The position numbers were made by a program, and so were the translations under genes. A stretch of 64,000 bases of DNA from DASZOC01 sp035550975 (GTDB lineage Bacteria > Actinomycetota > CADDZG01 > WHSQ01): NCBI GenBank assembly GCA_035550975.1, contig DASZOC010000032.1, positions 33,447-97,446 of the forward strand, written 5' to 3'. Under the pieces are notes generated by a model. The model was not told where the DNA came from, made no database searches, and saw only the letters and a program-made list of their open reading frames with translations. Within the stretch, counting starts at the first letter, position 1. The number at the start of each line of letters is the position of its first letter. Positions 1-9,176 of the stretch are shown one piece after another.

Positions 1-63
1 GCAGCCGAGACGTTCCCCCACGCCGTGTAACTAGGTTCTTGGGCGGGAGAATCTCCTGAGCTG

Positions 64-2160
64 CTAGTCGCAGCGAGTCAGGCGCTCTCCCCCGAAACAG
101 CTGTCGCGGTCGCTTCCACCGTCGAGGTAGTCGTTGCCCCGGCCTCCCCTGAGCAGGTCTGGTCCGGGACCCCCCTGGAGGGAATCGTCGCTCCCTCTAC
201 CCACGAGCACGTCGCGGGCGCGCCCTGGGCCGCCGCGCAGGTCGTCTCGATCGGGACCTCCCACGAGACGGTCCCGCCCTCGGCCTCCCACCACGATGTC
301 GCGATTGCCACCGGCGTACTCTTCGGTGCCGGAGCCCCCATAGATCCTGTCGCTGCCTCCTTGACCGAAGAGCGAATCGATCCCAGCGTTGCCGAGGACA
401 AGGTCGTTACCGGATCCTGCGAAGACCGCATCCCATCCGGAAGTCATGCGGATCTCGTCGTTGCCTGACCCGCCGTAGACGATGTCCTGACCTCCGCCAC
501 CGTCGATGAAGTCGTTCCCGCCGAGGCCGCAGATCAGGTCGTTCGCGCTGGTGCCGTCGATCCTGTCTCCGCTCTGCGTGCCGGGGTGGGTGCAAGGTGA
601 TCCGCCCGGCGAAAGCCTGCTGACCGTGGCATCCGTCGAATAGTAGTTAGCGCCGCGATGCTCGCGGAACGCACCCGGGGTCGTGGGGAAGTTGTGCGAC
701 GAGGAGCTGCCCCCGACGATCACGTCGCCGTCGAACACGTCGATGCCGTAGGCACGGTCGTTACCGGGGGAGAAATCTCTCGTCTCGTAATCGTCGCTGC
801 CCATACCACCGAGATAGGTGCTGTAACGGAGTCGGCTGCCGTCGGCAGACAGCCTGGCGATCACCTGATCGTTGTCGAATTCCGTCGGCGGGGGATCGAC
901 CATCAACAGATCGCGAGGCGGGAACGGATCGAAGGCATCAGACGTGACCGGGAAATCGGACGAGTCTGTCTCGCCCGCGACGAACGCGCTGCCGTCCCGA
1001 TTGGCGTGGACGGCGCTGAGCTGATCGTCCCGCGCCCCGCCCATCAGTGTCGAGTAAACGAACCGGTCGCCGCTCGGGGACACTCTCGTCACGAAACCAT
1101 CGGGGTCACCGAACGATCCTGGATCGTAGGTGCGCTGCAAGGCTGTATTGCTCGTTGGGAAGTCACTGGAATGGGTCGCGCCGACCACCACGGCAGAGCC
1201 GTCGTCATGAAGGTCGATCGCCTCGATCGTGTCTGCGAGGCGTCCTCCCAAGTAGGTCGAGTACCTGATTGTCCCGCCGCCCGGTGCCAGCTTGGTGACG
1301 AAGGAATCCCAATCGCCCCGGCGCGACGAGATGGGTGCTCCGGCAGTGACGGGGAAGTCACCGGACCTGGTTACCCCCGCTACGTAAGCCGCTCCCGTGT
1401 CGTCCACGGCGACGCCTGTAGCACCCCATCTGTCCGCCCATACCACCGGCCCTTCGCTCGAAGATCCGCCCAGCAGCGTGGAGTAGACGATGCTGCTGCC
1501 GTCTGCAGACAGCTGGGTAACGAAGGTGTCGGTGTGCCCATCGAGGGCGCCGTCGTAGGCACCTTGCGTCGTGGGGAACGTGTCGGAGTTGGTCCTGCCA
1601 CTGACGTACGCGTGACCCTCGTCGTCGACGTCGATGCCGAACGCCTGCTCGTACCCAGAGGTACCGAGATAGCTCCCGTACAGGAGGGCCCCGGCCGGGG
1701 ATACCTTCGCGACGAAAGCGTCTACCCGCCCGCCTCCCACCGGCTGCGCCGCCCCCGGAGTTGAGGTGAAGCTGTGAGTTTCGACCGACCCCGTGACGTA
1801 AGCATTCCCCTGTGCGTCGAGAGCAAGATCTTTCGCCACTCCACCATCGCCGAGCTTCACCATGTAGAGGAGCTCGCTCCCGTCGGCGGAGAGCTTGGCT
1901 ACGAAGGGGAACGCGCGCGTCTCATCGGACTCGCCTGTTCCGTCGGGGAAGTCCTTCGATGAGGAGAATCCGGCAATCACCACGTTGCCCTCCGAGTCCG
2001 CGGCGACTTCATTGATCGACTCGTCGAAGCCGTGACCGCCGATATACGTCGAAGAGATGAGTTGGTTCGCCCCCGCACCTTGAGCAGCGGTGGGATCGGT
2101 CGGGAGCAGCGCTGCGGACATCGCTAACGATGCGAGCACAAGCAGTCGGGTGGCAAACAT
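64..2160 (-). CDS. Secreted SBBP-repeat protein with C-terminal RTX calcium-binding repeats
   Basis: About 698 residues. I chose the ATG at 2160 because GAGAGGAG lies just upstream and a clean Sec signal peptide follows (MFATRLLVLASLAMSAALL). A longer in-frame start at 2214 would bury that signal. Residues ~30-520 are beta-propeller-like SBBP repeats, with recurring units of the type YSTYLGG...DSFVTKL...AYVAGVT..DFPVT. From ~535 to the end there are RTX nonapeptides such as GLGGNDFID and GGSGNDEIR, which bind calcium in this family. I infer an extracellular structural or adhesive protein. A second SBBP gene lies at 62932, without visible RTX repeats in the part seen. No secretion system is adjacent. 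The family call is firm; the function is unknown. Confidence 0.88.
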   Translation of the reverse strand: MFATRLLVLASLAMSAALLPTDPTAAQGAGANQLISSTYIGGHGFDESINEVAADSEGNVVIAGFSSSKDFPDGTGESDETRAFPFVAKLSADGSELLYMVKLGDGGVAKDLALDAQGNAYVTGSVETHSFTSTPGAAQPVGGGRVDAFVAKVSPAGALLYGSYLGTSGYEQAFGIDVDDEGHAYVSGRTNSDTFPTTQGAYDGALDGHTDTFVTQLSADGSSIVYSTLLGGSSSEGPVVWADRWGATGVAVDDTGAAYVAGVTRSGDFPVTAGAPISSRRGDWDSFVTKLAPGGGTIRYSTYLGGRLADTIEAIDLHDDGSAVVVGATHSSDFPTSNTALQRTYDPGSFGDPDGFVTRVSPSGDRFVYSTLMGGARDDQLSAVHANRDGSAFVAGETDSSDFPVTSDAFDPFPPRDLLMVDPPPTEFDNDQVIARLSADGSRLRYSTYLGGMGSDDYETRDFSPGNDRAYGIDVFDGDVIVGGSSSSHNFPTTPGAFREHRGANYYSTDATVSRLSPGGSPCTHPGTQSGDRIDGTSANDLICGLGGNDFIDGGGGQDIVYGGSGNDEIRMTSGWDAVFAGSGNDLVLGNAGIDSLFGQGGSDRIYGGSGTEEYAGGNRDIVVGGRGRDRLVGGPDRDDLRGGPGRARDVLVGRGSDDSLQGGPGPDLLRGGRGNDYLDGGSDRDSCFGGERLTRCD

Positions 2161-2307
2161 ATAGACTCCTCTCGAAGGGGTCGTCAAGAACTCAGACAGC
2201 CCATCCCCCGACAAGGTTGCTTGTCTTGTGACGCTGCTAACCGCGGCGTCTTGGTAGGGAGAGGTAGAGAGGCACGCAATCTCTGAGCTGCGCGCTGAGA
2301 GACGGCG

Positions 2308-2350
2308 GTGGGTCGCCAGGGAATCGAACCCTGAACCTACGGATTAAGAG
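2308..2350 (-). repeat. Direct-repeat copy 1 of the tRNA-Lys(CTT) 3' half; putative outer att site
   Basis: These 43 bases are identical to 45199-45241, the 3' part of the intact tRNA-Lys from the anticodon loop to the acceptor end. The rest of the tRNA is absent here. This is the footprint expected when a tyrosine recombinase integrates at a tRNA 3' end. The sequence between 2161 and 2307 holds nothing I can name. Confidence 0.85.
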
Positions 2351-2523
2351 AGTGATAAGTCGCGATCTCGTGACCTGCGGTTTTGTTCCAAAACGTACTT
2401 TGATCTGCGATGTCGTTTCTCATCACTTCTCGTCGTTTCGCATCATTTTTCGCCGTCGCGTGGGTTTTTTGTGGGCTTTTTCGGACTTGACATTCGCGTC
2501 GACAATCACGGTGCAACGGACCA
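2351..2523. other. Non-coding left terminus of the putative island
   Basis: This stretch is more T-rich than its neighbours and has no credible gene. It contains CCTGCGGTTTTG (2367-2378), which recurs next to the tRNA-Lys at ~45188. A 22-nt run at 2460-2481 of the form GTGGGT(T)n GTGGGC(T)n has a close relative at 39738-39758, at the other end of the same segment. These may be recombinase arm sites. Confidence 0.4.
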
Positions 2524-2610
2524 GGAATCCGTAGGCTGGCCCCCCTGCCGGTCTTCAAAGCCGGTGCGCGGCTAACCCCGGTGGGTGGCTTCGATTCCCA
2601 TCCGCCTCCG
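2524..2610 (+). tRNA. selC: tRNA-Sec-like sequence with UCA anticodon, probably decayed
   Basis: The hairpin CCGGT-CTTCAAA-GCCGG (2548-2564) shows a UCA anticodon in the CTTCAAA loop typical of tRNA-Sec. Before it, GGCTGG-CCCC-CCTGCC can form the six-pair D stem with four-base loop seen in bacterial tRNA-Sec, with one T-T mismatch. After it come a long variable region and a T-loop-like TTCGATT followed by a plausible acceptor 3' strand (CCGCCTCC plus G). The matching 5' acceptor GGAGGCGG is missing. The 5' end instead reads GGAATCCGTAGG, which shares AATCCGTAGG with the tRNA-Lys repeats. The T stem also appears to carry extra bases. I read it as a broken or recombined tRNA-Sec. Confidence 0.4.
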
Positions 2611-2730
2611 CTCCGATTCCTGGCGCCGGAAAAGCAACGTACTGCGTCGTAACCCGTCTCTTCTTGAACCCGACCGACGCATATCGCGCGACGAGAGGAA
2701 TGCGCCGCCTGAGGGTCGAAATCTTGGGTC

Positions 2731-4299
2731 ATGGGTCGAGTGGAGAACCAGCGCCGGGCGTTCCGGATCGTCGCTCTCGCCGCATCGATCGCCATAATCG
2801 CGGGAGCCGGCATCGCGCGATCGAGTGGAAACCGATCTGCGATCACGAACTTCACGCAATGGTCTCACCTTCACAACGACTACGCCGTTCCGCATGTACA
2901 CGGTCCGAACGTGGCCGCGAGGCAGGACGCCAAGATGCCGCGCGCCGTCACTGCGATCGAGGCCGCCACACCCCGTGCGAGATGCGGACCGGGGTCTCGT
3001 CCCGAGACCGGTCACCAGGGGCGGGTCCCGCTCGCCGACTTCAAGAGCGGCCGCGCGGACAAGCCGTACACGTGCAACGCGGAGTTGGTAGCGCGTCATG
3101 GGATAAGCGGTGGCTTCGCCGTGCATCGGTACGTCGACAATGCGGGTCACGAATGTGCGATCTACGACAGCTCGCTGCTGTTCGGGAGAGAGATTCCGCG
3201 CGGGGCCGAACCCGGCACCTACGTCCTCGATATGAGCAACCCGGCGAAGCCGAAGCACGCCGCGACCTTGCAAACCCCGGCGATGATGTCTCCGCACGAG
3301 TCACTCCGACTGAATCAGAAGCGCGGGCTCCTTGCGGCGAACATGGGTACGGCCACCACCTATCCGGGCTTCGTCGACGTCTACGACCTCTCGAAGGACT
3401 GTCGCAACCCCGTGCTCCGTTCGAGCACTCCGCTTGCGCTTGCCGGTCACGAAGGCGCTTTTTCACCCGACGGTCGTACGTACTGGGCGGCGACCACCGC
3501 GGCTCCCGGAGTGACAGCGATCGATCTAACTGATCCAGACCTGCCGAGGGTGGCGTGGCGGAGCCAGGAATACGCGTCACACGGCTTGAGCATCTCGCCG
3601 GATGGCAAGAGGGCTTACCTCTCGGAGGTCGCCGATTTCGTTACGACCACATCGATGGGCGCTGGAGGCTTCACGATCCTCGACGTCAGCGAAGTACAGA
3701 AGCGCGTGACCGTACCGACCGTTCGGGAGGTCGGCTCCATCACGTGGCCCGAGGTCAGCATCCCGCAGAACAGCGTTCCCGTGGCGATCGATGGCCGCAG
3801 CTACGCAATCCAGTTCGACGAGTACGACAGCAACGTCTGGAGTGACGACCGCTCGGACACGGTCGGAGGGGTGCATGTGATCGACCTCGAGAACGAGCGT
3901 CGCCCTCGGATAGTCAGCCGGATCCGTCTCGAGGTTCACCAGCAGGAAGCGCGAGAGACCGATCAGTGGAATGACCCGGGCGCCGATTCAGGGGGCCAGG
4001 GTTACGCCCCGCATTATTGCTCCGTCCCACGGACCGTGGAGCCGAAGATTCTTGCTTGCAGCATGATCCTTTCGGGTCTCCGCGTCTTCGACATCAGGGA
4101 TCCGAAGCATCCTCGCGAAATCGCTTACTTCAACCAGCCTCCGCCGATGAGCGACTATGCAACGCTCAGCGGTTCGTATGCGATGTCGGCTCCTGCCTTC
4201 GTTCCCGAACGAGGCGAGATCTGGTACTCCGACAGCAACTCCGGATTCTTCAACGTCCGCTTGACCAACGCAGCCAGGCGGTTGCTCGACGACTCGTAA
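2731..4299 (+). CDS. Secreted LVIVD-repeat beta-propeller protein
   Basis: 522 residues. A basic N-terminus and hydrophobic stretch (~residues 12-32) suggest a signal peptide or anchor. The rest shows LVIVD-type repeats, in which blocks like TYVLDMSNPAKPK, FVDVYDLSKD and VHVIDLENERRPR alternate with 'SPDGKRAYLSE' propeller strands. Several cysteines are present, as is usual in extracellular forms. This family forms beta propellers of unknown role, often on the cell surface. The start has only a weak ribosome site. The gene stands alone, about 280 bases before the CoA-transferase pair, and may be the first cargo gene of the island. Family confident; function not assignable. Confidence 0.75.
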   Translation: MGRVENQRRAFRIVALAASIAIIAGAGIARSSGNRSAITNFTQWSHLHNDYAVPHVHGPNVAARQDAKMPRAVTAIEAATPRARCGPGSRPETGHQGRVPLADFKSGRADKPYTCNAELVARHGISGGFAVHRYVDNAGHECAIYDSSLLFGREIPRGAEPGTYVLDMSNPAKPKHAATLQTPAMMSPHESLRLNQKRGLLAANMGTATTYPGFVDVYDLSKDCRNPVLRSSTPLALAGHEGAFSPDGRTYWAATTAAPGVTAIDLTDPDLPRVAWRSQEYASHGLSISPDGKRAYLSEVADFVTTTSMGAGGFTILDVSEVQKRVTVPTVREVGSITWPEVSIPQNSVPVAIDGRSYAIQFDEYDSNVWSDDRSDTVGGVHVIDLENERRPRIVSRIRLEVHQQEARETDQWNDPGADSGGQGYAPHYCSVPRTVEPKILACSMILSGLRVFDIRDPKHPREIAYFNQPPPMSDYATLSGSYAMSAPAFVPERGEIWYSDSNSGFFNVRLTNAARRLLDDS

Positions 4300-4582
4300 C
4301 GCAATACGGCCTTCAAAACGGCTGCGCCGGCTAGCCGCGGTCGGCCGACCACAGGGGTTTTGTTCTTCGACCTTCTCGCGCTGCACCAGTCTGCTGGTGG
4401 GGACCTCTACCCATCCTGGCTCGGTGAGCACCGCCATCTCCCTTTTCACCGGCGCCAGCATCGCCAGGGCGAACTGGGACGACTGACTTCCCGGATGGTC
4501 GTATATATGGCGGGTTATCACGCTAGTAGCCGTCTCGGATGAGCGGCACAATGAAACCTGTTCCGCCCTCCGAGGGAGATCT

Positions 4583-5374
4583 ATGGCAGACAAACTCGTG
4601 TCACTCCAGGACGCTGTTGCATCCATCCGAGATGGTGATCAGATCGCTTTCGGGGGAGGTGGCTTGAACCGCAAGCCCCTCACCGCGGCCAAAGAGGTGG
4701 CTCGGTCACACGCAGCTGATCTGCGGCTGGTCGCCTTTCTCGGCGGGCCCGAGGTGGACCTCTTGATCGGGCTGGGCAAGGCAAGCTCAGTCCATTTCGC
4801 CTACGTGGGGCTCGATACCTTTGGGATGGCGCCCAATTTCCGCAAGGCGCGCGAACAGGGTCTCATCGAGGCCATCGAAGCCACGGAATTCATAGTCCTG
4901 ACGGGGCTGGAAGCGGCGGTCAAGAAGGTCACGTTCCTGCCGACGAAGTCCGCACTGGGCTCCGACATCCTGGCGCTCGCAAACACACCGTTCAAGGTGT
5001 TCTCGTGTCCCCTAACCGGGACGGAGCTCGTAGCCGTACCGGCGCTGCAGCCCGACGTCGCCTTCATCCACGTCAACGAGGCCGACGCTTCGGGCAACGG
5101 CTTCATTCATGGAGATGAGTTTGGGGACCTCCTGTTGGCCCGGGCGGCGAAGCGCACGTACCTGACCGCAGAGCGTGTGGTCGAACGCCCGGCAACCAGA
5201 GGTCATTTCATCTCCAGGCTGTGGGTCGACGGTGTTTGTGAAACGCCCGGGGGAAGCGGGTTCACGGCCATGTTCCCCGATCGTCGCCTCGACGGCCAGG
5301 GGGCCGCGGAGTACGCGGCGAAGGCGAAGGACGAGGCCTGGTTGCGCTCCTTCGTCTCAGAGGAGGCTGCGTGA
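4583..5374 (+). CDS. CoA-transferase-fold protein, alpha subunit (IpdA-like)
   Basis: 263 residues, family I CoA-transferase alpha fold. The start ATG follows GAGGGAGA. The pattern (RKP near residue 30, LIGLGKA, FAYVGLD, GLIEA, FLPT..LGSD, then ALQPDVAFIHVNEAD..GN) matches the IpdA branch better than succinyl- or acetoacetate-CoA transferases. In mycobacteria IpdA with IpdB hydrolyses a ring of a CoA thioester during steroid C/D-ring breakdown. It overlaps the beta gene by four bases, so the two are translationally coupled. The closeness to IpdA is judged from remembered motifs, not from an alignment; an ordinary CoA transferase remains possible. About 280 non-coding bases precede it, including a perfect palindrome GGTCGGCCGACC at 4339-4350. 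Confidence 0.75.
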   Translation: MADKLVSLQDAVASIRDGDQIAFGGGGLNRKPLTAAKEVARSHAADLRLVAFLGGPEVDLLIGLGKASSVHFAYVGLDTFGMAPNFRKAREQGLIEAIEATEFIVLTGLEAAVKKVTFLPTKSALGSDILALANTPFKVFSCPLTGTELVAVPALQPDVAFIHVNEADASGNGFIHGDEFGDLLLARAAKRTYLTAERVVERPATRGHFISRLWVDGVCETPGGSGFTAMFPDRRLDGQGAAEYAAKAKDEAWLRSFVSEEAA

Positions 5375-6243
5375 GTACTCAGACGGCCCCGGCCACCACC
5401 ACATCGCAGACGTGGACTTGGTCCGACCTCATCATCGCCTGCATAGCGCGCGAGTTCCACGGAGAGGTGATTGCGACCGGAGCCACGTTGCATTCCTATC
5501 TAGCCGCGCGTGTTGCCAAGGCGCTGTACGAATCCGACCTGGCGATCGTCGGGGGCTCCCTTGCCGGCTTCGATTGCGCCATCATCGTCCCTCAGGTCCT
5601 AAACGACGAGTTCGTGTGCGCTCATACTTCGCCAGCTCCCATCGATTGGATGGAGCAGTGGGACCTCATCGCAGCGGACAAGCTCCGCATCTTCCTCGGG
5701 CCGGCGCAGATCGATCGGCACGGCAACTCGAACATCTCGGTGTTGGGCGATTGGTCCAAGCCGAAGGTGCAGCTCGTCGGCTCTCGAGGAATTCCCGACG
5801 ATGTAGTCCGTATATCGGAGTTGTACTTCCATGTGGTCCAGCACTCGCCGCGGACCTTCGTGGAAAAAGTCGACTTCGTCTGTGGACTGGGGTACGGGGA
5901 GGAGCGTAAGAGGCTGGGACTGACCACTGGCCTTCCAAGGCGCGTGGTCTCCGACCTCGGGGTGTTCGGTTTCGACGCCGATCGAGGCCATATGGTCATC
6001 GAGTCCTTGCACCCTGGCGTGAGCCTGGAGTCGTGCCAGGAACGTACGGGCTTCGAGTGGCCGCCTTCAGATGGTTCGATCCCCATCACGCAGCCGCCCA
6101 GCGAGGACGAGATGCACTGCATCAAAGCACTCGACCCTTGCGGCGTACGTTTCCTCGGGACCGATGATGCTCCTCCTGATTTGCTCGAGCGGATCGCCGC
6201 GGCCGAACATGAGCTGATTCACGAAGCGCGGACGACCCTGTAG
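5371..6243 (+). CDS. CoA-transferase-fold protein, beta subunit (IpdB-like)
   Basis: 290 residues and partner of the preceding gene (ATGA-type overlap at 5371-5374, GTG start). The segments QIDRHGNSNISVLGDW, GSRGIPDD, FVEKVDFVCGLGYG, RVVSDLGVFGFD and ESLHPGVSLE run in the same order as in IpdB. I do not see the SENG-type catalytic glutamate motif of true CoA transferases. That fits a hydrolase or lyase of the IpdAB type, but it is inference. The ~20-residue threonine-rich N-terminus looks disordered. The pair is followed after 11 bases by the LAL regulator in the same direction. Confidence 0.75.
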   Translation: MSTQTAPATTTSQTWTWSDLIIACIAREFHGEVIATGATLHSYLAARVAKALYESDLAIVGGSLAGFDCAIIVPQVLNDEFVCAHTSPAPIDWMEQWDLIAADKLRIFLGPAQIDRHGNSNISVLGDWSKPKVQLVGSRGIPDDVVRISELYFHVVQHSPRTFVEKVDFVCGLGYGEERKRLGLTTGLPRRVVSDLGVFGFDADRGHMVIESLHPGVSLESCQERTGFEWPPSDGSIPITQPPSEDEMHCIKALDPCGVRFLGTDDAPPDLLERIAAAEHELIHEARTTL

Positions 6244-6254
6244 AGAGATTAGGT

Positions 6255-9131
6255 ATGGCAGCAGCGCCGACGCGAGTACCCCTTGCAGGGCGCCTCCTGG
6301 AGTTGGGCATGCTCACGGAGTGTTTGAAACAGGTGACCAAAGCCCGCTCCCAGCCCGTCTTGATCGAAGGCGATCCCGGTGTTGGCAAAACCCGTCTCTT
6401 GCACGAGCTTGAGGTACAGGCCGAGGAACTGGGCATCAAGATGCTCTACGGATGTGCCAACGAGTTCGAGCAGGCGCTTCCCTACGCAGCCCTTGCGAGC
6501 ACACTAGAGGGGCCGCTCTCGTCTTTGCCCAAGGACTCACTCGCTCAACTGGGGGGTGCCTCGTGGGAACAGCTCGGCGCCTTGTTTCCGTCGGTGGCGC
6601 CGTCTCGGTCGGACAGCATCGATGCTCGAGCCCATGCGCACGTGGTTCTAGCCAACATGTTGACGTCGTGGGCGATCGAGGCGCCGATCGTCTTGGCGAT
6701 CGACGATGCTCACTGGGCAGATCAGGGAACCCTCGAGGTCGTTTCCCTTCTCGCGCGGCGGTTGCAGGACTCGAGATGCCTTCTGGTTCTCGCTTATCGG
6801 GGAAGACCCCCCGAGCTCACGGGTAGGACGGCGGCTCTCTTCGATCAGCTCGCCCGCGACCCGGCAGCGATCAAGCTCGAGATCGAAACGCTCGACGAGC
6901 TCGACTGCTCGAGGTTGGTCTCGAATCTCTTAGAGGGAAAGCCCGACGAAGATCTCAAGCGGTTGCTGTTCGAAACCACGGGGGGCAATCCTTTCTTCGT
7001 GGAGGAAACGGTCCGGTCGCTGGAGCAATCGGGAGCCCTCGACGAGAAAGAGGGTCGTGTCACAGTCGCCGACGCTACGGTTCCCGTTCCTCCGGGTGCC
7101 TCCGGGCTCGTGTACCACCGGATCTTCTCGCTTGGTGCGCCGGCGATGACGATGGCTCGAGTGGCTTCCGCGACGGGACCGATCGGCCTGGCTGACGCGA
7201 TCTACCCCGCGGCCATCGCTGCGACCGGCTTGGACGAGACTGCCGCCGAAGAAGCTCTCGACCAATTGGTAAGAGCCGGAGTACTCCACCATAGCGATCG
7301 CGACACACTCGAGTTCGCGCATCCGATAGTGCGATCTCTCATCTACGAGGATCTCGGGGCGGTGGAGCGTCGCAAGATCCACAGGACGTTGGCGACAGAA
7401 TTACAAGCGGCTCGGCGCGCCGGAGGAGCCGTCACTGTCCTCGACATCGCCCTTCATGTCGCGGAGGCGGCCCGCGTCGGCGACCGCGATGCCGTAGAGC
7501 TCCTTGCCGCTGCAGGAGACGAAACTCTCGAGCGCGTACCTGCGATCGCCGCGACCTGGTACGAGCGAGCGGAGCGGCTGGTGCCCAACTCCGATTCAGT
7601 AACCAGAGCAGAGATCCAGACACGGCGCGCGCGTGCCTTGTTTCTTTCGGATGCACTCACCGACACGGTAGAGGTCGCCCGCGCGGCCTGGTCGCAGCTC
7701 CCGGAAGGGCGGCGCGCTGCCGCGGCGGGAATCGTAGTGGCGGCTTTGACCGGGCTCGGCCGTCTCGATGAGGCTGGGGAGGAAGTCGATAGGGCCCTCG
7801 AGGAAGCGCATGCTCGCGACGAGAGCCGGGGCCGTTTGCTCGCCCACCGGATGTCCGTCTTGCTCTACGAAGGGCGCGTGCGCGAAGCGAAGGGTTGCGG
7901 GGACGAGTCGCTGGAGCTCATCGGAGATGACCTTGCCGCCCGGGTGCGCGTCGTGCGGCAACTCTCCCAAGTCGCGTTCGTCACCGGCGATCTGGAGCAG
8001 CACCGTCAGCTTCACAGTCAGGCATTGGATCTCGCTAGGACATTGCCCGCCGGCACGACAGTTTCTATCCAGTCCTACGGTGGCATCTGCCTCGTCGGCG
8101 TCGGCGAGCTTGGAGAGGCCCGGGTCATGCTCGAGGAGGCGGAACGTCTGTCGGAGCTACACGGGACGCTCGTCTACAGGCCGTTGATCGATATGGGCCT
8201 CGCGACCCTCCGCCGGATGGAAGGGCGGTGGGGCGACGCTCTGGCCCACAGTATGGACGTGATCGAAGAGGCCGAGCGCAGTGGACGAGTCGACACGATG
8301 GCCAGTTGGGCGACCTTGATCGCGATCCTGAGCGACCGCGGCGAGTTCGGAGCTGCACGCCGCTACCTATCGAAGCTGGAAACCGAGGAGGCGGCATCGA
8401 ATCAGCTCGTGTGGCCCTATCTGATGTGGTGCCGAGCCCACTTCGAGCGATTGCGCGGAAAAGCGGCAACGGCCGTCGATCTCTTGAACCAGGTCGTAAC
8501 CGTTCACGACGCCCAGGGGCTCGTCATCCCCGCGGTGGGCTTACTGGAGATGGTTGAGTCTCTGCTGGACGCGGGGCGGCATGGAGAAGCGAAGCTTGCG
8601 GCCGCTCGCCTCGTCGAGCTTGCCGAGAAGATAGGCACCGATTATCTCCATGCAGTAGCGGATTACGCGGAGCTGTTGGTCTCGGGCGACGCTGATGCGG
8701 GGGCGCACGCCCGACGGCGATTCGACGAGCTCCAGATGCCCTTCGAGCTCGCCCAAACGGAGCTTGCTCTGGCCGCGGCTCTGCACGACGCCGACATCCT
8801 GACCGGGACCTACCACCGCTTCGAGAAATTGGGGGCAGAACCCTGGCGACGCCGGGCCGGCGCCGCGTTGCGGAGTATGGGCCAGCCGGTCCCGAGACGG
8901 AGCCGGAAGCGACAGGGGCAGGGACTGTCGGACCTTGAGGAACAGGTCACGAGGCTAGTCGCCGAGGGCTTGTCGAATCGCGAGATCGCATCAGCTCTGT
9001 CGCTAAGCCCTCGCACGGTCGAGACGTACCTGTCGCGTATCTACACCAAGACCGGATGCGAGTCGCGGACCGAGCTTGCGGTTGCCGTCTCGGCGCGTCG
9101 GCTCGACCAGCCGAACAGCGAACCTCGCTGA
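6255..9131 (+). CDS. LAL-type (large ATP-binding) LuxR family transcriptional regulator
   Basis: 958 residues. An N-terminal STAND/AAA ATPase has Walker A GDPGVGKT (residues 39-46) and Walker B LAIDDAHWAD (~145-154). A long helical TPR-like middle follows, with repeated LDEAGEEVDRAL-style units. A C-terminal LuxR helix-turn-helix is at ~891-935 (LSNREIASALSLSPRTVETY). LAL proteins are ATP-dependent activators of catabolic operons, often sensing a sugar or lipid-like inducer. It sits 11 bases after the CoA-transferase pair and faces the divergent end of the SDR/ligase operon, which makes it the best candidate for the local regulator. Its operator is not identifiable. Confidence 0.88.
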   Translation: MAAAPTRVPLAGRLLELGMLTECLKQVTKARSQPVLIEGDPGVGKTRLLHELEVQAEELGIKMLYGCANEFEQALPYAALASTLEGPLSSLPKDSLAQLGGASWEQLGALFPSVAPSRSDSIDARAHAHVVLANMLTSWAIEAPIVLAIDDAHWADQGTLEVVSLLARRLQDSRCLLVLAYRGRPPELTGRTAALFDQLARDPAAIKLEIETLDELDCSRLVSNLLEGKPDEDLKRLLFETTGGNPFFVEETVRSLEQSGALDEKEGRVTVADATVPVPPGASGLVYHRIFSLGAPAMTMARVASATGPIGLADAIYPAAIAATGLDETAAEEALDQLVRAGVLHHSDRDTLEFAHPIVRSLIYEDLGAVERRKIHRTLATELQAARRAGGAVTVLDIALHVAEAARVGDRDAVELLAAAGDETLERVPAIAATWYERAERLVPNSDSVTRAEIQTRRARALFLSDALTDTVEVARAAWSQLPEGRRAAAAGIVVAALTGLGRLDEAGEEVDRALEEAHARDESRGRLLAHRMSVLLYEGRVREAKGCGDESLELIGDDLAARVRVVRQLSQVAFVTGDLEQHRQLHSQALDLARTLPAGTTVSIQSYGGICLVGVGELGEARVMLEEAERLSELHGTLVYRPLIDMGLATLRRMEGRWGDALAHSMDVIEEAERSGRVDTMASWATLIAILSDRGEFGAARRYLSKLETEEAASNQLVWPYLMWCRAHFERLRGKAATAVDLLNQVVTVHDAQGLVIPAVGLLEMVESLLDAGRHGEAKLAAARLVELAEKIGTDYLHAVADYAELLVSGDADAGAHARRRFDELQMPFELAQTELALAAALHDADILTGTYHRFEKLGAEPWRRRAGAALRSMGQPVPRRSRKRQGQGLSDLEEQVTRLVAEGLSNREIASALSLSPRTVETYLSRIYTKTGCESRTELAVAVSARRLDQPNSEPR

Positions 9132-9176
9132 TACTTCGATCGATCTGGCCGACGCGGCGTGTTCGCTTCCGCCGTG

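Noticed and set aside
64..600. Regularly spaced repeats that could suggest a CRISPR array
   Set aside because: The periodicity is that of RTX nonapeptide codons; there are no constant direct repeats with unique spacers and no cas genes anywhere in the window.
658..1764. Open frame of 368 codons on the plus strand
   Set aside because: Antisense to the SBBP/RTX gene; the product has no recognisable domain and the opposite frame shows clear repeats.
4339..4350. Perfect palindrome GGTCGGCCGACC after the LVIVD gene
   Set aside because: Short, GC-rich palindromes are common at this base composition, and no T-tract follows to make a terminator. Noted only.
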